Origin: Clostridia bacterium
Lineage (GTDB): Bacteria; Bacillota; Clostridia; Oscillospirales; Acutalibacteraceae
NCBI GenBank assembly: GCA_017406805.1
Contig: JAFQXU010000022.1
Span: 1-45,525 of the forward strand
Length of the DNA stretch: 45,525 bases
Reading direction: 5' to 3'
Shown: positions 25,585-34,065 of the stretch, piece after piece
Layout of the letters: every line of letters begins with the position of its first letter
Position numbering within the stretch: position 1 is the stretch's first letter
The notes under the pieces: model-generated
What the model was told of the DNA's origin: nothing
The model's database searches: none
Seen by the model: the letters and a program-made list of their open reading frames with translations, nothing else
Position numbers and translations under genes: made by a program

Positions 25585-25911
25585 TTGATATCAGAAGCTA
25601 ATTCTTTAATAAAAAAATACGGCCAGGCTATATCAATTAAAAAAACATCTTCGTCTGACCCGCAAAAAACAAAAGCATTCATTCAGCCGCTGCGTTCCGA
25701 TTACCAAAGCAGCCTTTATGGCGACTACATTGAAACAGAAGGGGTCGAGCAATTTTTATACATCGGTTTGCCGGATTACAAGCTGACTGATTACCCAAGC
25801 ACGACAAGAATAATTTTTTCAAATCAAAGCTACGTTATTAAAAAAGCCGAAAACGTATATTTTGGCGAGAATGTTATATATGTAAGAGCCGTTTTGGAAA
25901 AAGACAGCTAA
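25585..25911 (+). CDS. Head-tail joining protein-like
   Basis: Protein of 108 residues, rich in beta structure (SYVIKKAENVYFGENVIYVRAVLE at the C-terminus), typical of stopper or head-closure proteins in phage head-tail modules. It starts with TTG, with AAAGGA ten bases upstream inside the previous gene's end. It lies five bases after the previous stop, so the two are translated together. Assignment is by position and predicted fold, not by a clear motif. Confidence 0.6.
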   Translation: MISEANSLIKKYGQAISIKKTSSSDPQKTKAFIQPLRSDYQSSLYGDYIETEGVEQFLYIGLPDYKLTDYPSTTRIIFSNQSYVIKKAENVYFGENVIYVRAVLEKDS

Positions 25912-25920
25912 AAACAATCA

Positions 25921-25953
25921 ATATCGAGCTATTTTTTATAATAGCTTCGGTAT
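25921..25953 (+). terminator. Imperfect terminator-like hairpin
   Basis: Thirteen-base-pair stem with one bulged T (outer arms ATATCG and CGGTAT, inner arms AGCTATT and AATAGCT), followed by TGCTTTT. It separates the connector genes from the last gene of the cassette. Confidence 0.6.
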
Positions 25954-25988
25954 TGCTTTTAAAAAAAGTTAAAAGGAGTAATTAAAAA

Positions 25989-26390
25989 ATGTTTGAATCT
26001 GAATTTTTAAACCCTGTTGGAAGAGCCAATTTATTAGAGCCTATAATCGTATCCGGAAAATATTTTAATATTAAACTTTTATCTGCGTACGATTTTATGC
26101 TCTGCACAAAAATTTCTAAAAAATTCACTCAAATACTTATTAATCAAGATTTTGAAAAAGAATTATCAAGAAATATATGTCAGTGCGCATGTTTGGTTTC
26201 AATGTGCCTTTACAATTCACAAAGGCAAAAAGTATTTAGCTCTCCAATGGACGCTTTAAAAAATTTAACTCCCTGTGAAATTTCTTTGATATATTCAGAG
26301 TATAAAAAACTTTTGAAAAAAATTTATAATAAAGATAAAATTTCCTATGGCATACTGGAAAAAGTAAAAAACTCCATAAAAACAAATTAA
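25989..26390 (+). CDS. Phage tail-chaperone-like protein, last gene of the cassette
   Basis: Protein of 133 residues, helical with five cysteines. The middle (KLLSAYDFMLCTKISKKF) and the end (LTPCEISLIYSEYKKL) resemble the pattern of tail assembly chaperones of Firmicutes siphoviruses, which normally precede the tape-measure gene. Here the next gene is rimP, whose promoter begins 25 bases after this stop. This marks the point where the tail module would have followed. The assignment is tentative; it could also be a chromosomal orphan. Confidence 0.5.
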   Translation: MFESEFLNPVGRANLLEPIIVSGKYFNIKLLSAYDFMLCTKISKKFTQILINQDFEKELSRNICQCACLVSMCLYNSQRQKVFSSPMDALKNLTPCEISLIYSEYKKLLKKIYNKDKISYGILEKVKNSIKTN

Positions 26391-26414
26391 ATTATTTTTT
26401 AAATAAAAAATATG

Positions 26415-26444
26415 TTGACTTTTCTATTTGATATGTGATAAAAT
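26415..26444 (+). promoter_or_regulatory. rimP-nusA-infB operon promoter
   Basis: TTGACT (26415-26420), an 18-base spacer and TAAAAT (26439-26444), about 75 bases before rimP. Confidence 0.75.
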
Positions 26445-26471
26445 TCTAAATAGTTGGTAGTTATGAAAAAG

Positions 26472-26491
26472 AGAGTGGGAGTGCCCACTCT
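26472..26491 (+). terminator. Leader hairpin before rimP, possible attenuator
   Basis: Perfect eight-base-pair stem AGAGTGGG / CCCACTCT with a four-base loop, followed by TTTGCTT. It lies between the promoter and the rimP start, so partial termination here could set expression of the whole nusA-infB operon. Confidence 0.6.
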
Positions 26492-26517
26492 TTTGCTTAT
26501 ATTATAGGGGGAATTAA

Positions 26518-26991
26518 ATGATAAAACAATCAAAAGGAGAATCTATAACAGAAATTGTAAAGAAAATTGCCGACCCCATCGCCAAAAATTTAGATTTGGA
26601 ACTATGGGACATAAAGTTTGTAAAAGAAGGTCCAAACCGCTATTTAAGGGTGTTTATCGACAAGCCAGGCGGCGTTACTTTGGACGATTGCGAAAAAATG
26701 AGCCATGCTTTAGATGAACCTCTGGACACATACGACCCCGTGCCGTATTCCTACTGCTTAGAAGTATGCTCTCCAGGAATAGAAAGGGAACTTTCCTGCG
26801 ATTATCATTTAAATAAATATTTAGATCATACAATAAAAATAAAGCTGATACGGCCTGTAGGAAATCAAAAAGAATTTGAAGGAACGCTAAAATCATTTGA
26901 CAAAAATTCTATTTCAATAGAAAATGAAGAAACCACAGAAATACTAACCTTAGAACGAAAAAATATATCACATATAAATTTAAAATATTAA
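26518..26991 (+). CDS. rimP: Ribosome maturation factor RimP
   Basis: RimP helps assemble the 30S ribosomal subunit. The 157 residues match the family: an N-terminal alpha/beta domain (DLELWDIKFVKEGPNRYLRV, about 24-43, then DDCEKMSHALDEPLD) with the SPGIERELSC motif at about 88-97, and a C-terminal SH3-like domain (about 100-157). It is the first gene of the nusA operon, with a promoter and a hairpin leader. The start ATG follows AGGGGG. Confidence 0.96.
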   Translation: MIKQSKGESITEIVKKIADPIAKNLDLELWDIKFVKEGPNRYLRVFIDKPGGVTLDDCEKMSHALDEPLDTYDPVPYSYCLEVCSPGIERELSCDYHLNKYLDHTIKIKLIRPVGNQKEFEGTLKSFDKNSISIENEETTEILTLERKNISHINLKY

Positions 26992-27005
26992 AGGAGAATC
27001 AAAAA

Positions 27006-28061
27006 ATGAGTGCTGAAATTTTTAAATCACTTAGACTTTTAGAAAAAGAACGTGGCATATCTATGGATTTTATGCTGGAAAAAATCAACAAGGCAATAGT
27101 TGCCGCATGCAAAAACAATTACGACGGAAACGAAGAAGTAATTGTGAGCATAGACGAAGAAAAAAGCTTATTTAAAGTAGAACTTTTAAAGACAGTGGTT
27201 AAAAAAGTTGAAATTCCGGGAAAAGAAATATCACTAACAGAAGCAAAAAAGATAAACAAGAAGGCAAAACTTGGAGAACAAGTAGGAATTGTACTTGACA
27301 CAAAAGACTTTGGCAGAATCGCCGCTCAAACCGCCAGAAACATAATAAGGCAAGGAATAAAAGACGGCGAAAAAAGCCTGATTACAAAAGAATTTCAAAA
27401 CAAACTAAATCAAATTGTAAGCGCTTTAATAGAAAGAATAGACAGCAAAACCGGAGCATTTACCCTTAGGATAGGCAAAGCCGAATCCACTCTCCCCAAA
27501 AATGAACAAATCGGAAATGAAAAAGTTAAAGAAGGAGATCACTTAAAGGTATATGTTTCTGACGTAAAAAGCTCGGAAAAAGGTCCAAAAATAATGATTT
27601 CCCGCACTAATTCAAATTTTGTTAAAAAACTTTTTGAGAGCGAAATACCGGAAATTGCAGAAGGCATTATAGAAATTAAATCCGTTTCCCGAGAAGCCGG
27701 TTCAAGAAGCAAAGTTGCACTTGTTTCTAACAACCCAAAAGTCGATGCCATAGGGTCTTGCATTGGTTCACACGGAACACGCCTTAATGCCATAATAGAA
27801 GAACTTGGCGGCGAAAAAATAGATTTAGTGGAATACAGCGAAGACCCGGCAAAATATATTGCCGCTGCTTTGGCTCCCGCACATGTAATAAACGTGGAAT
27901 TTACCGAAGAAGAAACCTCCAACACATGCAAAGTAACCGTGCCGGATAATCAGCTTTCTCTTGCTATTGGAAACAAAGGCCAAAACGTACGACTTGCGGC
28001 TAGACTTACAGGCTATAAAATAGATATTCACCCCGAAAGCGGTTTTTACGGGGAAGCTTAA
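27006..28061 (+). CDS. nusA: Transcription termination/antitermination protein NusA
   Basis: RNA polymerase-bound factor controlling pausing, termination and rRNA antitermination. The 351 residues have the N-terminal polymerase-binding domain (about 1-125), an S1 domain (about 135-200) and two KH domains (KH1 around VDAIGSCIGSHGTRL, KH2 around LSLAIGNKGQNVRLAA). It ends after KH2, the short Gram-positive form without the acidic repeats of E. coli. It lies 14 bases after rimP. Confidence 0.97.
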   Translation: MSAEIFKSLRLLEKERGISMDFMLEKINKAIVAACKNNYDGNEEVIVSIDEEKSLFKVELLKTVVKKVEIPGKEISLTEAKKINKKAKLGEQVGIVLDTKDFGRIAAQTARNIIRQGIKDGEKSLITKEFQNKLNQIVSALIERIDSKTGAFTLRIGKAESTLPKNEQIGNEKVKEGDHLKVYVSDVKSSEKGPKIMISRTNSNFVKKLFESEIPEIAEGIIEIKSVSREAGSRSKVALVSNNPKVDAIGSCIGSHGTRLNAIIEELGGEKIDLVEYSEDPAKYIAAALAPAHVINVEFTEEETSNTCKVTVPDNQLSLAIGNKGQNVRLAARLTGYKIDIHPESGFYGEA

Positions 28062-28083
28062 TTTTTAAGGGGGCTTACTTAAA

Positions 28084-28368
28084 TTGAATAAAAAAAGTAC
28101 TCCAATAAGAAAATGCATTGGTTGCATGGAAAGAAAACCCCAGCAAGAACTAATAAGAATAGTTAAAACCCGCAGCGCAAACAGCGAGATTTCATTTGAA
28201 GTTTTGCCTCCTTACCACAAAAAAGACGGCAGAAGTGCATATATATGTAAAAACTGCGAATGCTTTAAAATTGCAAAAAAAAATCACAAACTGGAAAAAT
28301 CGTTTTCATCACGCATCCCCCCCGAAGTTTACAACGCATTAGAAAAAGCGGTGCTTAAAAATGAATAA
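28084..28368 (+). CDS. rnpM: RNase P modulator RnpM (YlxR)
   Basis: Small DUF448 protein of 94 residues with the family signature RKCIGCMERKPQQELIRIV (about 9-27) and GRSAYICKNCECF (about 50-62). In B. subtilis YlxR/RnpM binds RNase P RNA and lowers its activity. The start is a TTG preceded by AAGGGGG. Its end overlaps the start of the next gene by eight bases, indicating translational coupling. Confidence 0.92.
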   Translation: MNKKSTPIRKCIGCMERKPQQELIRIVKTRSANSEISFEVLPPYHKKDGRSAYICKNCECFKIAKKNHKLEKSFSSRIPPEVYNALEKAVLKNE

Positions 28369-28672
28369 TTCTCCGCTTTTATCCTTTTTGGGTATTACAT
28401 GCAAATCAGGTAATTTAATCTTTGGAATGGATAACATCAAAAAATACATACTAAAAAAAAGAGTTAAATTAATACTCACCGCCAAAGATGTTTCAGAAAA
28501 TTCATACAGTAAAATCAAAAATTACAGTAAATCAGAAATAGAAATTCTGCCACTTAAAATAACAAAAGAAGAAATAAAAAACACTTTGGGTAAATTTTCG
28601 GGCGTAATTGCAGTTAAAGATGATAATTTTGCAAATAAAATAAAAAGCCTTATAGACACTCCCCTGCGCTAA
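28361..28672 (+). CDS. ylxQ: L7Ae-family RNA-binding protein YlxQ
   Basis: Ribosomal L7Ae/L30e/S12e-fold protein of 103 residues found in the nusA-infB operon of Firmicutes. The N-terminus SFLGITCKSGNLIFGMDNI and the central VKLILTAKDVSENSYSKI match the family. It probably binds kink-turn RNA; its cellular role is not settled. It overlaps the end of rnpM by eight bases. Confidence 0.88.
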   Translation: MNNSPLLSFLGITCKSGNLIFGMDNIKKYILKKRVKLILTAKDVSENSYSKIKNYSKSEIEILPLKITKEEIKNTLGKFSGVIAVKDDNFANKIKSLIDTPLR

Positions 28673-28705
28673 ATCACACGCTTTATTGAAAGGAATGAGG
28701 ATTTT

Positions 28706-31078
28706 ATGATGATAAAATACAGAGTCCACGAAGTCGCAAAAGACCTTGGAATAGCAAGCAAAGAAGTTATTGCTCTTTTAAAAGACTACCTTAATGAAGA
28801 AAAAAAGCACATGACCGCACTTACTGAAGACGAACTGAATTTTATATTTGACTATTACACGCAAAAAAACCAAGTGGAAAGCTTTGATGAATATTTTGCG
28901 TCAAGGAAACCGGCCGCCGCAAAACCAAAAAAAGCTACCAAAAAACCGGCAAAAGAAGAAAAGAAAAAAACTACCGCTTCTTCTGAAAAAACAAAAGAGA
29001 AAAAGGCAAAAACAGCCAAAAAGCCGGCAGCACCTCAAAAACAAAAATTTGAAAGCAAAATAATCTTAACCGGCAGCTCAGAAACCAACACCGTAAATAA
29101 TGAAAGAAATCAAAGCCGCGTGGTTAACACACGAATCGAAAACATTAATATTGACAAATACAACGAAAAATACGACCAAATAGCTTCTGAAAAAATTAAA
29201 AACGATAATTCGTCTAATAAACAAAAAATAGTTCAAAGATCCCAGCAAAGAAACAAATTTAAAAATTCCAAACGTGAAACCGAAGCGGAAAGATTAAAAC
29301 GCATTGCCGAAGAAAGAAAAGCAAAACCAATCACAGTTTCAATCCCGGACGAAATAACGGTTGGCGAACTTGCTTTGCGTCTAAAAGCAACAGCTGCGGA
29401 AGTTATTAAAAAGCTTATGATGATGGGCACAATGGCTTCCATAAACGACACAATAGACTTTGACACGGCAAGTTTGGTGGCAATGGAATTCCACGCAAAA
29501 ATCGAAAAGGAAGAAACAGTTACAATTGAAGAAATGATAATTGACGACAGCGAAGACAGCGAAAAAGACCTCGTTCCCAGAGCACCTGTGGTTGTTGTTA
29601 TGGGGCACGTTGACCACGGAAAAACTTCGCTTCTTGACGCCATTCGCCATGCAGACGTTATTTCCACTGAAGCCGGTGGAATAACCCAGCATATCGGCGC
29701 TTACCGCATAAACATAGACAAAAAGAATATTACATTCTTAGACACCCCCGGCCACGAAGCATTTACTACAATGCGCGCAAGAGGTGCACAAATTACAGAC
29801 ATAGCTATTTTAGTAGTTGCTGCAGACGACGGCATTAAACCACAAACAATCGAAGCTATAAACCACGCAAAAGCCGCAGAAGTTTCCATTATAGTGGCAA
29901 TAAACAAAATCGACAAAGACGGCGCAAATCCCGAAAAAGTAATGCAGCAACTAACAGAACACGGACTCGTACCGGAAGAATGGGGTGGCGATGTGCCATG
30001 CATTAAAGTCTCGGCAAAAAAGAAAACCGGAATTGACGAACTTTTGGAAATGGTGCTTTTGGTTGCGGACATAAAAGAATTAAAAGCAAATCCAAACAGG
30101 AAGGCCAAAGGAACAGTTATAGAAGCAAAACTAGACAAAGGCAGAGGCCCCGTTGCAACAATACTTATACAAAACGGAACATTAAAAATTGGCGACATTG
30201 TGGTTGCGGGTACTGCCGTTGGCAGAGTGCGCGCAATGACAAACGACAAAGGCGAAAAAGTCAAACAAGCCGGACCTTCTGTGCCTGTAGCTATCACGGG
30301 GCTTGACACTGTCCCCACAGGCGGCGACATCGTAAATGCAGTTTCTGACGAAAAACTCGCACGTCAACTCGTTGAGCAAAGAAGAAACAACTTAAAAGAA
30401 GCTGAATTTAACAGCAGGACAAAGGTAACACTTGATAATCTTTTTGACCAAATGCAAGAAGGCGACATCAAAGAACTAAAAATCATCGTAAAAGGTGACG
30501 TTCAAGGTTCTGTGGAGGCAGTAAAACAATCACTGGAGAAAATTTCGAACCCGGAAGTAAGAGTACATGTGATACATGGAGCAGTCGGCGCTATTAATGA
30601 ATCAGACGTAATGCTTGCAAACGCTTCTAACGCAATAATAGTAGGATTCAACGTACGTCCCGAACCAAGCGCCGCCGAAACTGCCGACAGAAACGGCGTA
30701 GACATGCGTTTATACCGAGTTATTTATGAATGTATTGAAGAAATCACCGCGGCTATGAAGGGTATGCTTGCACCAAAAATCAGAGAAGTACAACTTGGAC
30801 GTGCAGAATGCCGCGAAGTTTACAAAATTTCAAGCGTTGGAACTATTGCGGGGTGCTATGTTTTATCTGGCAAAATCACAAGAAATTCACAAATTCGCGT
30901 TGTGCGTGACGGAATCGTTATATGCGAAGATGAAATATCGTCTCTTAAAAGATTTAAAGACGATGCAAAAGAAGTGGCACAAGGCTTTGAATGCGGTATA
31001 GGTCTTAAATCTTTTAACGATATTAAAACAGGCGACATTTTTGAAGCATTTATAATGGAAGAATACAGAGAAGATTAA
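28706..31078 (+). CDS. infB: Translation initiation factor IF-2
   Basis: GTPase that positions initiator tRNA on the 30S subunit. The 790 residues begin with the IF2-N domain ([20 protein letters not shown]), then a lysine-rich linker (about 65-200) and a second IF2-N-like domain. The G domain has GHVDHGKT (about 301-308), DTPGHEAF and NKIDK, and domains II-IV follow to the C-terminal fMet-tRNA-binding part. The first two codons are both ATG (28706 and 28709); either may be used. The gap from ylxQ is 33 bases. Confidence 0.98.
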   Translation: MMIKYRVHEVAKDLGIASKEVIALLKDYLNEEKKHMTALTEDELNFIFDYYTQKNQVESFDEYFASRKPAAAKPKKATKKPAKEEKKKTTASSEKTKEKKAKTAKKPAAPQKQKFESKIILTGSSETNTVNNERNQSRVVNTRIENINIDKYNEKYDQIASEKIKNDNSSNKQKIVQRSQQRNKFKNSKRETEAERLKRIAEERKAKPITVSIPDEITVGELALRLKATAAEVIKKLMMMGTMASINDTIDFDTASLVAMEFHAKIEKEETVTIEEMIIDDSEDSEKDLVPRAPVVVVMGHVDHGKTSLLDAIRHADVISTEAGGITQHIGAYRINIDKKNITFLDTPGHEAFTTMRARGAQITDIAILVVAADDGIKPQTIEAINHAKAAEVSIIVAINKIDKDGANPEKVMQQLTEHGLVPEEWGGDVPCIKVSAKKKTGIDELLEMVLLVADIKELKANPNRKAKGTVIEAKLDKGRGPVATILIQNGTLKIGDIVVAGTAVGRVRAMTNDKGEKVKQAGPSVPVAITGLDTVPTGGDIVNAVSDEKLARQLVEQRRNNLKEAEFNSRTKVTLDNLFDQMQEGDIKELKIIVKGDVQGSVEAVKQSLEKISNPEVRVHVIHGAVGAINESDVMLANASNAIIVGFNVRPEPSAAETADRNGVDMRLYRVIYECIEEITAAMKGMLAPKIREVQLGRAECREVYKISSVGTIAGCYVLSGKITRNSQIRVVRDGIVICEDEISSLKRFKDDAKEVAQGFECGIGLKSFNDIKTGDIFEAFIMEEYRED

Positions 31079-31094
31079 TCCGAGGGGGATTTTT

Positions 31095-31442
31095 ATGTCA
31101 AATCATAGAGCTGAGCATAATTTTGAAAGTATTAAAAGAGAAATAACAGCTATCATCAGAGAAATGAAAGACCCTCGTCTAAAAAGCGGTTTTATAAGTA
31201 TTATTAAAATTGCCAATTCAGATGACGGCTCAAGCTACAGGGTATTTGTAAGTTCCCTGGACGGACTCAGTTCTGCAAAATCAGCTGTGGACGTTTTAAA
31301 TTCCGCAAAAGGATTTATTAGAAGTGAAATCGGCAAAAGACTAAGCTTAAGGTATATTCCCAATTTAACATTCATTCCAAGCGATACAATAGAATACGGC
31401 GTTAATATGTCTAAACGAATTGACGAGCTTTTATCAAAATAA
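31095..31442 (+). CDS. rbfA: Ribosome-binding factor A
   Basis: RbfA is a KH-fold factor needed for 16S rRNA 5'-end maturation and cold adaptation. The 115 residues show the family start RAEHNFESIKREITAIIREMKDPRL and the C-terminal LRYIPNLTFIPSDTIEYG. The start ATG follows GAGGGGG. It lies between infB and nrnA. Confidence 0.96.
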   Translation: MSNHRAEHNFESIKREITAIIREMKDPRLKSGFISIIKIANSDDGSSYRVFVSSLDGLSSAKSAVDVLNSAKGFIRSEIGKRLSLRYIPNLTFIPSDTIEYGVNMSKRIDELLSK

Positions 31443-31460
31443 AAAAGCGGGGGCAGATTT

Positions 31461-32408
31461 ATGGAATCCATTAAAAAAATTGCAGATATTTTAAAAAACA
31501 ACGATTTCTTTTATATCCTTACGCATATTTATCCGGACGGAGACACTCTGGGTTCGGCGTATGCTCTATGCCAAGCTTTGCAGCAGCTTGGTAAACACGC
31601 CAAAGTGCTCACGGACGTTAACTGCCCAAGCAAGTTTGATTTCCTTAAAAATAACATTAAAGAAGAAAATTTTAATCCAAAATTTATAATTTCGGTAGAT
31701 ATTGCGGAAAAATCTCTTATTCCAAGCAACCTAAAAAAATTTGAAAACAGCATAAATCTTTGCATAGACCATCACATAAAAAACAGCATCGACGCGGATA
31801 TATCTTACACAGACCATACAGCTGCAGCAAACTGTGAAATTATATATTATATTTTAAAAGAAATGGGCGTAAAAATAGACGGTAACATAGCCTCTTGCCT
31901 TTACGCCGGAATTTCTACCGATACGGGCTGCTTTAAATATTCAAACACCACCTCAAAATCCCATTTTATAGTGTCTGAACTCTTAAAACGCGATTTCCCC
32001 GTAAGCAAAATAAACGAGGATTTATTTATAAAAAAATCAAAAAAGAAAATTGAAACCGAAAAAATTTTAAATAAAAATTTGGAATTTTCTTTTGATGGCA
32101 AATGCGCTGTTACACATATTACTACTGACGAAATGAAATCCATAAACATCGGCGAAAATGAGCTGGACGGAATTGCATCTTTGCCAATATCAATAGAAAA
32201 CGTGGATATCGGCATAACCATGCGCGAAAAAAGTGGCGGCGAATACAAAGTTTCCGTAAGAACTTCATCTAAAATAAACGCAAATGAATTTTGCGGGAAT
32301 TTTGGTGGCGGCGGACACAGCCGTGCTGCGGGATTTTCCAGTTTTGATGATATTTTTAAGATTAAAGAAAAGATAAAAAACATACTCACTTTAAAATTTG
32401 GATGGTAA
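31461..32408 (+). CDS. nrnA: Bifunctional oligoribonuclease / pAp phosphatase NrnA
   Basis: DHH-DHHA1 phosphoesterase of 315 residues that degrades short RNA fragments and 3'-phosphoadenosine-5'-phosphate. Motifs seen are YPDGDTLGSAYAL (about 24-36), the DHH block LCIDHHIKNS (about 95-104), DTGCFKYSNTT, and the C-terminal DHHA1 signature GGGGHSRAAGF (about 288-298). Its stop codon is one base before the truB start. Confidence 0.95.
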   Translation: MESIKKIADILKNNDFFYILTHIYPDGDTLGSAYALCQALQQLGKHAKVLTDVNCPSKFDFLKNNIKEENFNPKFIISVDIAEKSLIPSNLKKFENSINLCIDHHIKNSIDADISYTDHTAAANCEIIYYILKEMGVKIDGNIASCLYAGISTDTGCFKYSNTTSKSHFIVSELLKRDFPVSKINEDLFIKKSKKKIETEKILNKNLEFSFDGKCAVTHITTDEMKSINIGENELDGIASLPISIENVDIGITMREKSGGEYKVSVRTSSKINANEFCGNFGGGGHSRAAGFSSFDDIFKIKEKIKNILTLKFGW

Positions 32409-32409
32409 A

Positions 32410-33315
32410 ATGAACGGGATAATAATAGTAAATAAACCTAAAAATTACACATCTTTTGATGTTATAGCAAGGCTCAGAAAAAAGCTAGGGCAGAAAAAAA
32501 TAGGTCATATGGGGACTTTGGACCCAATGGCCACGGGTGTATTGCCTATTCTTTTGGGCAAAACGGCAAAATTTCAAATTTATTCCTGCGACAATCAAAA
32601 AGGATACATAGCAAAAATACAATTTGGAATAACTACCGACACGCTTGACATAACGGGAAAAATAACCTCTAAAAAACCTTTTTTAATAGACGAAGAAAAA
32701 ATAAAAAATGCCATCCAAAAATTCACTGGGAAAATTTCGCAAGTCCCCCCTATGTTCTCAGCAATCAAGCAAGATGGGAAAAAGCTTTGTGACCTAGCAC
32801 GCAAAGGAATAGAAGTGGAAAGAAAACCACGAAAAATTGAAATAAAATCTATCCAAATTCTTGATTTAAATGAAAAATTAGGGACTTTAACATTAAAAAT
32901 AATTTGTTCCAAAGGGACTTACATTCGGTCGCTTTGCAGCGATATAGGCGGATTTTTAGGCTGTGGGGCTGTTTTAACCGACCTTGAAAGAATTTATTCA
33001 AACGGTTTTGATATATCCCAAAGCGCCGAGCTGGATACAATTCTTAACTCTACCTTGGAAGAAATAAAAAGCAAATACCTCCTCCCCACCGAATACCTAT
33101 TTAAAGACAAACAAAGTGTAAATATAAGCGAACCTCAAGCAAAAAGATTTCAAAACGGCGGATCATTAATGCTAGAAAGAATAAAAAGCCCTTGCCCTTT
33201 TAAAAACGATGAGATTTACAAAATTTTATGCGATAATAATTTCGTAGGGCTTGGAAAAGCAGATCTTGAAAAAAACGAAATGCACATACTCAAATGCTTG
33301 CACTCGGCAGAATAA
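32410..33315 (+). CDS. truB: tRNA pseudouridine-55 synthase
   Basis: TruB converts U55 in the T-loop of tRNAs to pseudouridine. The 301 residues include the catalytic block HMGTLDPMATGVLPI with the active-site Asp (about residue 38), the KGYIAKIQFGITTDTLD motif and the SKGTYIRSLCSDIG block. The start ATG at 32410 directly follows the nrnA stop; a TTG four codons earlier is in frame but has no better ribosome binding site. Confidence 0.96.
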   Translation: MNGIIIVNKPKNYTSFDVIARLRKKLGQKKIGHMGTLDPMATGVLPILLGKTAKFQIYSCDNQKGYIAKIQFGITTDTLDITGKITSKKPFLIDEEKIKNAIQKFTGKISQVPPMFSAIKQDGKKLCDLARKGIEVERKPRKIEIKSIQILDLNEKLGTLTLKIICSKGTYIRSLCSDIGGFLGCGAVLTDLERIYSNGFDISQSAELDTILNSTLEEIKSKYLLPTEYLFKDKQSVNISEPQAKRFQNGGSLMLERIKSPCPFKNDEIYKILCDNNFVGLGKADLEKNEMHILKCLHSAE

Positions 33316-33360
33316 ATAAGCGTTTAAAAACATAAAAATAATATAAAAGGCGGTGAAATC

Positions 33361-33906
33361 ATTAAAATTTATAACAACATAGAAAACGACTCTACTCCTA
33401 AAGCGGTTGCTTTGGGATATTTTGACGGCATACATATTGGCCACAAAAGAGTTATTTTGGAAACCGTAAAACTAAAAAGCCAAAATTTAACCCCCACGGT
33501 TTTTACATTTAGCAAAAATCCAAAGATGGTTATCTCCAAAACTAAAGAAAATAACATTTTTACAAAAGAGGAAAAAGAAGAAAAATTAAAAAACTTGGGA
33601 ATAGAAATTCTGTACACTGTAAATTTTTTAAAAATAAAAAATTTTTCACCGGAAAAGTTTGTAAAAAAAATTCTACATGAAAAACTAAACACCAAAGTAG
33701 CGATATGTGGATTTAATTATCATTTTGGGCATGGCGGAACAGCGGACGCAGAAGATTTAAAAAGTATTTGTGCTAATTTTGGAATTGAAGTAAAAATAAT
33801 TAAGCCGGTCCTTTACAAAAAAACACCCGTCAGCTCCACAAGAATAAGAAATGCCATAAAAGAAAATAACACCCTGGAAATAAAACAAATGCTTGGGAAA
33901 AATTAA
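33361..33906 (+). CDS. ribF: Single-domain FAD synthetase (RibF N-terminal half), apparent AUU start
   Basis: Nucleotidyltransferase that adenylates FMN to FAD. The core motifs GYFDGIHIGH and VSSTRIRNAI are intact. Two things are odd. First, no ATG, GTG or TTG occurs before the first beta strand. The sequence IKIYNN...KAVALGYFDG aligns with the usual MKIY start only if the ATT at 33361 is the start codon, with AGGCGGTG just upstream; the first TTG in frame (33412) would remove the first strand. Second, the protein stops after about 181 residues, exactly where the riboflavin kinase domain should begin, and a strong terminator follows. So this gene encodes only the FAD synthetase half; the kinase must be elsewhere or absent. 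It is the last gene of the rimP operon. Confidence 0.8.
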   Translation: MKIYNNIENDSTPKAVALGYFDGIHIGHKRVILETVKLKSQNLTPTVFTFSKNPKMVISKTKENNIFTKEEKEEKLKNLGIEILYTVNFLKIKNFSPEKFVKKILHEKLNTKVAICGFNYHFGHGGTADAEDLKSICANFGIEVKIIKPVLYKKTPVSSTRIRNAIKENNTLEIKQMLGKN

Positions 33907-33935
33907 CTCTTTATTCGAAAATCGAATAAAGAGTT
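33905..33935 (+). terminator. Terminator of the rimP-ribF operon
   Basis: Perfect 14-base-pair hairpin AACTCTTTATTCGA / TCGAATAAAGAGTT with a three-base loop, overlapping the ribF stop codon and followed by TTTAT. Confidence 0.92.
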
Positions 33936-34002
33936 TTTATATATAAAATATTTATATATAAAATATAAATATTAAATCTAATAAAACTAGTTGTATAATA
34001 TA

Positions 34003-34031
34003 TTGACAAAAACATTTAATAGAGATATCAT
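34003..34031 (+). promoter_or_regulatory. Promoter of the 884-residue orphan gene
   Basis: Perfect TTGACA (34003-34008), a 17-base spacer and TATCAT (34026-34031). AT-rich repeats lie just upstream (33941-33975). Confidence 0.8.
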
Positions 34032-34065
34032 ATCATTAATTAGTAATTGGTGGAGGTAAAAAATA

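Noticed and set aside
20145..26390. Complete prophage
   Set aside because: No integrase, repressor, lysis, tape-measure or tail fibre gene and no flanking direct repeats (att sites) were found on either side.
33941..33975. Short AT-rich repeats (TATATATAAAATA-like)
   Set aside because: Low-complexity AT sequence; no regular unit or spacing that would make it a CRISPR, iteron or origin.
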